A stretch of DNA of 5,892 nucleotides from CAXSDR01 sp964236445 (lineage in GTDB: Bacteria > Actinomycetota > Actinomycetes > Motilibacterales > Motilibacteraceae), in NCBI GenBank assembly GCA_964236445.1, contig CAXSDR010000144.1:1-5892 (forward strand), written 5' to 3'. The notes under the pieces were generated by a model. It saw nothing but the letters and a program-made list of their open reading frames with translations, had not been told where the DNA came from and made no database searches. Shown here piece by piece: positions 1 to 5,892 of the stretch. Positions within the stretch are counted from its first letter, which is position 1; each line of letters begins with the position of its first letter. The position numbers were made by a program, and so were the translations under genes.

Positions 1-1700
<1,700 letters not shown>

Positions 1701-1706
1701 GACAGG

Positions 1707-1713
1707 TCCTTCC
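1707..1713 (-). promoter_or_regulatory. Ribosome binding site deciding the rpoB TTG start
   Basis: On the minus strand GGAAGGA ends 6 nt before TTG at 1700. It is the only good purine-rich match near either candidate start, and it supports TTG 1700 over the in-frame GTG at 1742. Confidence 0.75.
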
Positions 1714-1814
1714 GGGGCTCGCGAAGTCGCAATGGACCGCACCGAGGTGGTGATGTGCGCGCACGCCGCGGGACCCCCGGCAAAGTGAGGGTTACGAGGA
1801 CAGCGCAAAGGGGC

Positions 1815-1843
1815 AGTGTAGCCGTTTGCTACACCGCTGTCGA
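1815..1843 (-). promoter_or_regulatory. rpoB promoter, sigma-70/HrdB type
   Basis: On the minus strand TCGACA (1838-1843) is followed by exactly 17 bp and then TACACT (1815-1820). The first box matches TTGACA at five of six positions; the second fits the actinobacterial -10 pattern TAnnnT. Transcription should start near 1808, giving a leader of about 108 nt before the TTG codon of rpoB. The placement downstream of the rplL hairpin means rpoB can be transcribed independently of rplJL. The boxes and spacing are seen directly; use in the cell is inferred. Confidence 0.75.
1816..1834. promoter_or_regulatory. 19 bp perfect dyad overlapping the rpoB -10 box
   Basis: GTGTAGC and GCTACAC form perfect 7 bp inverted arms around a 5 bp centre. 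The dyad covers five of the six bases of the -10 hexamer (1815-1820) and most of the -35/-10 spacer. Such symmetry is typical of a repressor operator, but it could be a chance result of the TACACT box and its mirror. As RNA it would lie upstream of the predicted start site, so a DNA-level role is more likely than a leader hairpin. Confidence 0.4.
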
Positions 1844-2008
1844 GGACGCCCCAAGGGCGCAGTTTCCGTTGTCACCGCTGCGTGCCAGGATGCCCGCGGC
1901 CGGGGGGGCCGTCAAGGAAATCGCGATATTCACCTGGGTTGCCACACTAAGCGTTGTCCGGGACCGGGACAGCAGCACGACGAACGACGGGCACGCGGCC
2001 GGCCTCAC
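1844..2008. other. Non-coding part of the rplL-rpoB intergenic region
   Basis: Apart from the weak second promoter candidate, I see no gene here. It lacks the biased third-position pattern and recognisable protein sequence of the flanking genes; frames open across it owe this to high GC and the N run. It includes an 8 bp self-complementary ATCGCGAT at 1920-1927. Confidence 0.5.
1887..1915 (-). promoter_or_regulatory. Possible second, upstream rpoB promoter
   Basis: On the minus strand TTGACG (1910-1915) is five-sixths of the -35 consensus. After 17 bp comes CATCCT (1887-1892), which keeps the A and final T of TAnnnT but not the first T. The spacer is very G/C-rich, including a run of seven Cs. 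A transcript from here would begin about 70-80 nt upstream of the main rpoB promoter. Plausible but weak. Confidence 0.3.
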
Positions 2009-2202
2009 GCGAGCGAGGGGCGGCGCGCGAGCGAGGGGCGGCGCGCGAGCGAGGAGCGGCGCGCGAGCGAGGNNNNNNNNNNNNNNNNNNNNNNNNNNNN
2101 NNNNNNNNNNNNNNNNNNNNNNNNNNNNNNNNNNNNNNNNNNNNNNNNNNNNNNNNNNNNNNNNNNNNNNNNGAGGGGCGGCGCGCGAGGGAGGGGCGGC
2201 GC
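2009..2202. repeat. 18 bp tandem repeat array, interrupted by an assembly gap
   Basis: The unit GCGAGCGAGGGGCGGCGC occurs at 2009-2026 and 2027-2044, with one change (GAGGAG) at 2045-2062, and a fourth copy starts at 2063 before the N run. After the gap the end of a unit (2173-2184) and one full variant unit, GCGAGGGAGGGGCGGCGC at 2185-2202, remain. The array lies between rplL and rpoB. Its GAGGGGCGGCGC core is the same sequence as one arm of the hairpin after rplL. The copy number is unknown because of the gap. Confidence 0.95.
2073..2172. other. Assembly gap (100 N)
   Basis: Exactly 100 Ns, a conventional placeholder for a scaffold gap of unknown size. It breaks the 18 bp tandem array on both sides, so the cause is almost certainly repeat collapse. 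The true rplL-rpoB distance cannot be read from this window. Confidence 0.95.
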
Positions 2203-2227
2203 GACCGATTGGCGCGCGCCGCCCCTC
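2191..2227 (-). terminator. Strong hairpin after rplL; likely attenuator between rplL and rpoB
   Basis: Arms GAGGGGCGGCGCG and CGCGCCGCCCCTC are perfectly complementary over 13 bp around an 11 nt loop. The hairpin begins 17 nt after the rplL stop codon. There is no T-tract, as is common for actinobacterial terminators, so it could act as an intrinsic-like terminator, a partial attenuator, or an RNA processing/stability element. E. coli has a partial attenuator and an RNase III site at the same place between rplL and rpoB; equivalence is inference. Confidence 0.65.
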
Positions 2228-2244
2228 GGGCGTCGTCACCGGAC

Positions 2245-2637
2245 CTACTTGACGGAGACCGTGGCGCCGGCACCCTCGAGGGCAGCCTTCGCCTTCTCGG
2301 CGGCGTCCTTGGCGACCTTCTCCAACACCTTGGCGGGGGCGCCATCGACGAGGTCCTTGGCCTCCTTGAGACCGAGGGATGTCAGCGTGCGCACCTCCTT
2401 GATGACCTGGATCTTCTTGTCGCCGGCAGCCTCGAGGATGACGTCGAACTCGTCCTGCTCCTCGGCTGCTTCGGCGGTGGCGCCGCCGCCGCCGCCGCCA
2501 CCGGGGGCGGCCTGAGCGACCGGGGCGGCCGCCGTGACACCAAAGGTCTCTTCGAACTGCTTCACGAACTCGGAGAGCTCGATGAGCGTCAGTTCCTTGA
2601 ACGCGTCGAGCAGCTCGGAGGTGCTGAGCTTCGCCAT
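2245..2637 (-). CDS. rplL: 50S ribosomal protein L7/L12
   Basis: This encodes 130 residues, the normal length for bacterial L7/L12, the multicopy stalk protein that recruits and activates translational GTPases (EF-Tu, EF-G, IF2, RF3). The N-terminal dimerisation and L10-binding domain (about residues 1-33, starting MAKLSTSELLDAFKELTLIE) leads into an Ala/Pro/Gly hinge with an unbroken run of seven glycines. The C-terminal factor-binding domain follows, with EFDVILEAAGDKKIQVIKEVR and the conserved LGLKEAKDLVDGAP, ending ATVSVK. The start is ATG 2637, with GAAAGGA (2646-2652) 8 nt upstream; the frame stays open further upstream only through rplJ in another frame. It follows rplJ after 58 bp and is probably co-transcribed with it. 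The all-glycine hinge is a mild oddity; hinges usually mix Ala and Gly. Confidence 0.99.
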   Translation of the reverse strand: MAKLSTSELLDAFKELTLIELSEFVKQFEETFGVTAAAPVAQAAPGGGGGGGATAEAAEEQDEFDVILEAAGDKKIQVIKEVRTLTSLGLKEAKDLVDGAPAKVLEKVAKDAAEKAKAALEGAGATVSVK

Positions 2638-2663
2638 GGAAGGCGTCCTTTCGTTGATGCGTC

Positions 2664-2680
2664 CCGGCCCGTCAGGCCGG
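2664..2680 (-). other. Hairpin in the rplJ-rplL gap
   Basis: CCGGCC and GGCCGG form a perfect 6 bp stem around a 5 nt loop in the 58 bp between the rplJ stop and rplL start, just upstream of the rplL ribosome binding site. There is no T-tract. It may stabilise or space the rplL translation start, since L12 is made in several-fold excess over L10; that role is inference. Confidence 0.4.
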
Positions 2681-2695
2681 CAAGCGGGTCGGGGG

Positions 2696-3619
2696 TTATT
2701 CGCTGTCTGTCGCGTCGATGGCCGCGGGGGCCGCCTCCGCGGAAGCGTCTGCGGAAGCCTCGGCCGGAGCCTCGGTCGCCACGTCTGCGGTGCTTGCCTC
2801 GTCGGCCGTGCTGGCCTCGTCAGCGGTGCTGGCCTCGTCAGCGGTGCTGGCCTCGTCATCGGTGCTTGCGGTGACGCCCGCGTCGGCCGTGCTGGCCTCG
2901 TCAGCGGTGCTGGTCTCGTCATCGGTGCTTGCGGTGACGCCCGCGTCGGCCGTGCTGGCCTCGTCAGCGGTGCTTGCGGTGACGCGCGCGTCGGCCGTGC
3001 TCGCCTCGTCAACCGCGGCGGCAGGTGCAGCCTCCGCGGAGTCGACAGCAGCGGGCGTCTGCGCGTGGCCGGCCGCGAGCAGGGACGGGTTGCTCGCGGC
3101 AGCGTCCTGCAGGGCGGCTGCGAGGCGCGCCATCTGCGAGAGCGGGGCAGCGATGGTGGAGATGGCCTTCTGCAGCACGCCCATGGCAGCACCAACGGCC
3201 TTGGCGAGCAGCACCTCACGCGACTCGAGGTCGGCGAGGCGACGGATCTCGTCGGGGGTGACGGCGCGGTTCTCGAAGATGCCGCCCTTGATCACCAGCA
3301 ACGGGTTGGCCCGGGAGAAGTCACGGAGGCCCTTGGCCGTCGCAACAGCATCTCCCGAGACGAACGCGATCGCGGTCGGCCCTACGAGCAGTGCTTCGAT
3401 CTTGCTCGCTTCGTCAGCGGGGATGTCACTTCCGCGTACGGCGATCTTCGTCAGCGTGTTCTTGGCAACCGTGTAGGTAGCGTTACCACTGAGGGACCGG
3501 CGAAGGCCCTTCAGCTGCGTGACGGTAAGACCGCGGTATTCGGTCAGGACGATCGCCGACGACGTGCGCAGTGCATCCGTGATCTCAGAGACCGCGGTTG
3601 CCTTCTCGGCGCGTGCCAT
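2696..3619 (-). CDS. rplJ: 50S ribosomal protein L10 with a long acidic repeat tail
   Basis: L10 anchors the L7/L12 dimers to 23S rRNA at the base of the stalk. Residues 1-135 form the rRNA-binding globular domain: MARAEKATAVSEITDALR, IVLTEYRGLTVTQLKGLR, ATYTVAKNTL, GPTAIAFVSGD and KGGIFENRAV are typical. Residues about 136-177 (LLAKAVGAAMGVLQKAISTI and following) match the C-terminal helix that carries the L12 dimers. A usual L10 ends near residue 170-190, but this one runs to 307. The extra residues, about 178-307, are nearly all Ala, Ser, Thr, Asp, Glu and Val, with one Arg and no Lys, so the tail is acidic and probably disordered. It contains repeats annotated separately. The start is ATG 3619 with GGAAAGGA 7 nt upstream; the stop is TAA. 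Family identity is certain; the role of the tail is unknown. Confidence 0.98.
   Translation of the reverse strand: MARAEKATAVSEITDALRTSSAIVLTEYRGLTVTQLKGLRRSLSGNATYTVAKNTLTKIAVRGSDIPADEASKIEALLVGPTAIAFVSGDAVATAKGLRDFSRANPLLVIKGGIFENRAVTPDEIRRLADLESREVLLAKAVGAAMGVLQKAISTIAAPLSQMARLAAALQDAAASNPSLLAAGHAQTPAAVDSAEAAPAAAVDEASTADARVTASTADEASTADAGVTASTDDETSTADEASTADAGVTASTDDEASTADEASTADEASTADEASTADVATEAPAEASADASAEAAPAAIDATDSE
2783..3013 (-). repeat. rplJ: In-frame 18 bp / hexapeptide repeats in the L10 tail
   Basis: Residues 203-279 consist of eight DEASTA-type hexapeptides (one reads DETSTA) interspersed with three nonapeptides (DARVTASTA once, DAGVTASTD twice). The last four hexapeptides are directly consecutive. 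At the DNA level units such as GTGCTGGCCTCGTCAGCG (plus strand) recur with very few changes, so the array looks recently expanded by slippage or unequal exchange. All units are multiples of three bases, so the frame is kept. Confidence 0.93.
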
Positions 3620-3626
3620 CGAAGGA

Positions 3627-3634
3627 TCCTTTCC
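3627..3634 (-). promoter_or_regulatory. rplJ ribosome binding site
   Basis: GGAAAGGA on the minus strand ends 7 nt before ATG 3619 and fixes the rplJ start. It closely resembles the sites of rplL (GAAAGGA) and rpoB (GGAAGGA). Confidence 0.85.
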
Positions 3635-3660
3635 ATCTGTGCCGGCCGTCCGGCCCCGGA

Positions 3661-3696
3661 CAACAGAACAGCCCCGGCGCGGATGCGCACGGGGCT
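3661..3696 (-). terminator. Terminator-like hairpin at the end of the rplJ leader (attenuator)
   Basis: On the minus strand AGCCCCG pairs perfectly with CGGGGCT; the stem continues with a GCGC/GCGC inner helix after a single bulged base (3670-3696). It is followed by GTTCTGTTG (3661-3669), a moderately U-rich tail. It lies about 50 nt before the rplJ start and after the L10-binding leader. That is where L10 leaders of several bacteria carry a transcription attenuator. Partial termination is likely; the regulatory switch is inferred. Confidence 0.6.
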
Positions 3697-3738
3697 CCTG
3701 CCACGACAGAACGTCATGGCAACGAGAACTCGTTCACA

Positions 3739-3807
3739 CCTGCGCTGGTCGTCCGCTGAGCGGAGCCTTCTGCCGTCATGCGACGGCGACCGGCGGTCTT
3801 CGGCAGG
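3739..3807 (-). ncRNA. L10 autoregulatory mRNA leader
   Basis: The minus-strand RNA has CCUGC (3803-3807) pairing with GCAGG (3739-3743) to close a multi-stem structure. Inside are GCCGUC-GCAU-GACGGC (3772-3787, perfect 6 bp stem) and UCCGC-UCA-GCGGA (3752-3764, perfect 5 bp stem). CCGAAGACCGCCGG and GCGCAGGUG are the sequence blocks I associate with L10 leaders, in which L10 or the L10-(L12)4 complex binds a kink-turn that mimics its 23S rRNA site. Position directly upstream of rplJ and just after the predicted start site agrees. Binding would repress rplJL expression. A covariance-model search against the Rfam L10 leader would settle it. Confidence 0.75.
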
Positions 3808-3810
3808 ATG

Positions 3811-3838
3811 AGCATACGGCATGACCGCGGCGCGGCAA
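3811..3838 (-). promoter_or_regulatory. rplJL promoter
   Basis: On the minus strand TTGCCG (3833-3838) is followed by 16 bp and TATGCT (3811-3816), a good TAnnnT -10 box. Predicted transcription starts near 3804, so the message would begin almost at the 5' strand of the L10 leader's closing stem, as expected for this leader. The -35 match is moderate (four of six). Confidence 0.6.
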
Positions 3839-3948
3839 ATCGAGGCGGGCCCATCATCTCGTACGACGTGCCAGCGCATCCCTTACGAGCGAGCCTCAGA
3901 AGGCGCCAGGGAATCCGTCACTCCCACGGACACGGCCCCGTCGGTCTG
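3839..3948. other. Non-coding stretch between the rplJ promoter and the palindrome array
   Basis: No gene or RNA is evident. CTCCCA at 3921-3926 is complementary to TGGGAG at 3947-3952, which overlaps the left arm of the first palindrome copy, so that copy could fold in an alternative way. Confidence 0.4.
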
Positions 3949-4531
3949 GGAGCGACAACCGCCCCATAGGCGGGCCAACGCTCCCACAAGCCGCGGCCCC
4001 AAGCTTCCGTGGAGCGGCAACCTCCCCATAGGCGGGCCAGCGCTCCCCGCGGATACGGCGCAGCGCTCCCGGTTCACTCGGCACGAAAGGCGGCNNNNNN
4101 NNNNNNNNNNNNNNNNNNNNNNNNNNNNNNNNNNNNNNNNNNNNNNNNNNNNNNNNNNNNNNNNNNNNNNNNNNNNNNNNNNNNNNNNNNNNNNGGTCGT
4201 GGAGCGATAACCGCCCCATAGGCGGGCCAACGCTCCCCGAGGCGGCGGCCCCGGACTGCGGTGGAGCAGTAACCTCCCCATAGGCGGGTCAACGCTCCCC
4301 CGCGGACAGGGCGCAGCGCTTACGGTGCCATCGGCGCGACAAGTCGAGGCCGGCAACCCCCCAAGCGACCGTGGAGCGACAACACCCCGAAGTTGGGGCG
4401 ACGCTCCACGAAGCCGCGGGCCCGAACTGCGGTGGAGCGACAACCTCCCTATAGGCGGGCCAGCGCTCCCCGAGGCGGCGGTCCCGAGCTCCCGTGGAGC
4501 GGCAACCTCCCCAGAGGCGGGGCAGCGCTCC
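3949..4531. repeat. Array of at least seven 36 bp nested palindromes on a 62 bp period
   Basis: Copies lie at 3949-3984 (A), 4011-4046 (B), 4201-4236 (C), 4263-4298 (D), 4373-4407 (E), 4434-4469 (F) and 4496-4531 (G). Each begins GGAGCG and ends CGCTCC, a 6 bp outer stem (GGAGCA in D), and most have CCGCC or CCTCC - CCATA - GGCGG in the centre. Start-to-start distances are 62, 62, 110, 61 and 62 bp apart from the gap. A-B and C-D look like a duplicated pair: A and C have the CCGCC centre; B and D have CCTCC and are followed by a shared extra block beginning CGCGGA. The array fills the space between the lipoprotein gene and the rplJ promoter. I do not recognise it as a named family. Open frames across it are repeat translations, not genes. 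Confidence 0.9.
4095..4194. other. Assembly gap (100 N)
   Basis: Exactly 100 Ns, inside the palindrome array, directly after the extra block that follows copy B. Sequence resumes 6 bp before copy C. The number of palindromes hidden here is unknown. Confidence 0.95.
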
Positions 4532-4565
4532 CCCGATGACCACGACGGGCACGGCGCTACCTGGT

Positions 4566-4606
4566 GGGCACGCGCACCTCGTCGAGGTCCCGCGAGGCCG
4601 CGTCCC
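4566..4606 (-). terminator. Possible terminator hairpin after the lipoprotein gene
   Basis: Starting 17 nt after the TGA stop, the minus strand has GGGACGCG pairing with CGCGTGCCC (8 bp with one bulged G), enclosing ACCTCGACGAGGT, which folds on itself. There is no T-tract. The first palindrome copies downstream (from 4531 down) could add to termination. Confidence 0.35.
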
Positions 4607-4623
4607 AATGGAGGAGCGGGCGG

Positions 4624-5571
4624 TCAGGCGGCCTTGGCCTTCGGGAGAAGTTTGGCCAGGTCGGTGGTCTGGGACGCCGGGGGGAGGACCAGCTTCACCG
4701 GCACGCCGTAATCGGACATCGTCATGGTCATCGCGACGGGCTTGCCCTGGATGGTCATGTGCTCGATGAGCTTGACCGGCAGCTTGTCGCCGTTGATCCA
4801 CAGGTCGTAGTGGATCGTGGAGATCCCCGACTTCTGGAGTTGCGCGACGAACTTGGGGTCCACAGTCCCGGTGGCGGTGAGCAGCTTCTTCATGTCGGCC
4901 GAACCGCGGTAGTGGGTGGCGTCGACGCCGCCGACGCTCTCCTGACCGACGACGGTAATGTCGCCGGCAGTGGCGAGCATGTCGAGTTGCTTGCTGGGGT
5001 CGCTCTGACGCGCCTGCGAGAGCATCTGGTCGAGATTGATGCCGGTCATCTTGCTGACATCCTTGTAGGACATCTTGAGCCACGGCGTCGGCAGGTTCTT
5101 GGCCATCGCACCAGACATCTTCAGATAGACGGCGTCCGGCGCGATCAGCTCGCGCATCGAAATCTTCTGACCCGACAGGCCGACGTTGACGGTGACGTCG
5201 GCCGCAAGGCTGCCTTTCCACCGCTCGACACCGGTCATCGTCATGGTGCCCTGGCCGCCGAGGTCCATCGACATGGCGATGCGGGCGGTGCCCTTGTCCG
5301 CCGATGTGGACGCCGCAGCGTGGAAGACGGACGCAAGGTCCTTCGTCGTCGGACCATCTGCCGTCGCGACGTCCGTCGGTGAAGCGCTCACCGGCACGGG
5401 CGCGGAGGGAGATTGGGAGGCTGAGGCGGACGTGGCACTGACTGATGGGGCCGACGACGAGGCGTCACCGGAGGGGACCGGCGGCAACGTGGACAGGCCG
5501 GCTGGCTTGCTCGTGCACCCAGCAACGGCGACGACGAGCACGAATGGTACGGCGGCGAACGAGCGGCGCAT
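4624..5571 (-). CDS. LppX/LprAFG-type (LolA-like) lipoprotein
   Basis: The product has 315 residues. Residues 1-18 are a lipoprotein signal peptide (MRRSFAAVPFVLVVAVAG) with lipobox V16-A17-G18-C19; Cys19 would be lipidated and the protein held on the outer face of the cytoplasmic membrane. Residues 20-75 are a Ser/Pro/Ala/Thr-rich linker. Residues 76-315 resemble the LppX/LprAFG fold, a half-barrel that in mycobacterial members binds lipids in a hydrophobic cavity. Typical elements are DAVYLKMSG (146-154), PWLKMSY (163-169), DPSKQLDML (191-199), GDITVVGQESVGGVDATHY (203-221) and the strand pair STIHYDLWINGDKLPVKL (251-268). I chose ATG 5571 because it places the signal peptide at the N-terminus; the frame is open to an ATG at 5877 but that part is repeat DNA. 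The ribosome binding site is weak (a G run 9 nt upstream). A lipoprotein just upstream of rplJ recurs in actinobacteria. The ligand is unknown. Confidence 0.85.
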   Translation of the reverse strand: MRRSFAAVPFVLVVAVAGCTSKPAGLSTLPPVPSGDASSSAPSVSATSASASQSPSAPVPVSASPTDVATADGPTTKDLASVFHAAASTSADKGTARIAMSMDLGGQGTMTMTGVERWKGSLAADVTVNVGLSGQKISMRELIAPDAVYLKMSGAMAKNLPTPWLKMSYKDVSKMTGINLDQMLSQARQSDPSKQLDMLATAGDITVVGQESVGGVDATHYRGSADMKKLLTATGTVDPKFVAQLQKSGISTIHYDLWINGDKLPVKLIEHMTIQGKPVAMTMTMSDYGVPVKLVLPPASQTTDLAKLLPKAKAA

Positions 5572-5628
5572 CTGCACAAACCCCCAGCAAGTGTGCGCCC
5601 GCACGACATGGCCGGCGCCCCGCCCATG

Positions 5629-5657
5629 ACCATACCGCCCGGACGGGCGTTCATCGA
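5629..5657 (-). promoter_or_regulatory. Weak promoter candidate for the lipoprotein gene, with a dyad in the spacer
   Basis: On the minus strand TATGGT (5629-5634) fits TAnnnT; the hexamer 17 bp upstream, TCGATG, matches TTGACA at only three positions. Between them CGCCCG-GA-CGGGCG (5636-5649) is a perfect 6 bp dyad that could be an operator. Transcription would start about 50 nt before the ATG at 5571. Low confidence. Confidence 0.3.
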
Positions 5658-5820
5658 CCGCGCGGAGGCGCCCTGTGGGCAGTCGAGCACGCACGAACCG
5701 CGCCCGAGCGCCCCGTTCAGAGTCGAGCACTCGCGGACCGCGCGGCGGCGACACGTTGACAGGCGAGCACTCACGGACCGCGCGGCGGCGCCCCGTGCCA
5801 GTCGAGCACCACGGCCAACC
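5641..5820. repeat. 40 bp tandem repeat, about four and a half copies
   Basis: Units begin at 5681, 5721 and 5761 with AGTCGAGCAC or AGGCGAGCAC, continue with a GGACCGCGCGGCGGCG-type core and end near CCCCGT or ACACGT. A diverged copy precedes them (5641-5680) and a partial copy follows from 5800. The period is 40 bp (39 in the last full unit). The array sits directly upstream of the lipoprotein promoter candidate and shares no obvious sequence with the 62 bp or 18 bp arrays. Confidence 0.85.
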
Positions 5821-5847
5821 CGCGGCGGCAGAGGTGGGCGATGCCAC

Positions 5848-5892
5848 CACGGACGACGCCACGACGGACGACGCCACGAGCCACGACGGACC
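5848..5892. repeat. Short 15 bp direct repeat at the window edge
   Basis: ACGGACGACGCCACG occurs twice in succession, followed by a diverged partial copy (AGCCACGACGGACC) at the end of the window. The array may continue beyond. No gene is seen in this stretch. Confidence 0.7.

Noticed and set aside
1701..1742. GTG at 1742 as the rpoB start
   Set aside because: No ribosome binding site upstream of it, while TTG 1700 has GGAAGGA at 6 nt.
1944..1949. TAGTGT on the minus strand as a further rpoB -10 box
   Set aside because: No acceptable -35 hexamer at 16-19 bp upstream.
2638..3219. N-terminal extension of L7/L12 to position 3219
   Set aside because: It overlaps rplJ in another frame and is Pro/Arg/Thr-rich; the family start MAKLSTSELL with a good ribosome binding site is at 2637.
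3949..4531. CRISPR array
   Set aside because: The units are regularly spaced, but the intervening sequences resemble one another instead of being unique spacers, spacing varies (62 and 110 bp), and no cas gene is near.
3883..4608. A 241-codon minus-strand open frame over the palindrome array, with recurring peptides such as GALARLWGG and ERWPAYGE
   Set aside because: The peptide repeats are just the 62 bp DNA repeat read in a chance open frame; it crosses the N gap and has no family features.
4289..5221. A 310-codon minus-strand open frame overlapping the lipoprotein gene
   Set aside because: It is out of frame with the lipoprotein, whose signal peptide, lipobox and domain are clear; this frame is Arg/His-rich shadow.
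5572..5877. N-terminal extension of the lipoprotein to ATG 5877
   Set aside because: The extra 102 residues translate the 15 bp and 40 bp repeats, and would put the signal peptide and lipobox in mid-protein.

Overview
This is a high-GC actinobacterial (Actinomycetota) housekeeping locus. All four protein genes read on the minus strand, so transcription runs from high to low coordinates. In that order they are a secreted lipoprotein of the LppX/LprAFG (LolA-like) type, rplJ (ribosomal protein L10), rplL (ribosomal protein L7/L12), and the first 566 codons of rpoB (RNA polymerase beta subunit), which runs off the window at position 1. The order lipoprotein-rplJ-rplL-rpoB matches what I recall from Streptomyces and other actinobacteria. 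The RpoB and L12 sequences are clearly actinobacterial, but I cannot name the genus.

Layout from high to low coordinates. 5572-5892 is non-coding: a tandem array of about 40 bp units, a 15 bp direct repeat and a weak promoter candidate for the lipoprotein gene. 4624-5571 is the lipoprotein gene. 3850-4623 is non-coding and dominated by at least seven copies of a 36 bp nested palindrome on a 62 bp period, broken by a 100-N assembly gap. 3620-3840 carries the rplJ promoter, an L10 autoregulatory leader with several perfect hairpins, and a terminator-like attenuator. 2696-3619 is rplJ, with a long acidic repeat tail. 2245-2637 is rplL. 1701-2244 is the rplL-rpoB intergenic region: a strong hairpin just after rplL, an 18 bp tandem array with a second 100-N gap, a good sigma-70-type rpoB promoter overlapped by a 19 bp dyad, and a leader of about 100 nt. 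1-1700 is rpoB, starting at TTG.

How it works together: L10 and the L7/L12 dimers form the ribosomal stalk. L10 (or the L10-L12 complex) is known to repress its own mRNA through the leader seen here. rpoB lies downstream with its own promoter and is separated from rplL by the hairpin/repeat block, which could lower read-through so that polymerase subunits are made at a lower level than stalk proteins.

No defence system, biosynthetic cluster or mobile element is visible. What is unusual is the density of unrelated tandem repeats (18 bp non-coding, 18 bp coding, 62 bp palindromic, 40 bp and 15 bp) inside a normally compact core operon. Both assembly gaps fall inside repeats, so the true lengths there are unknown.
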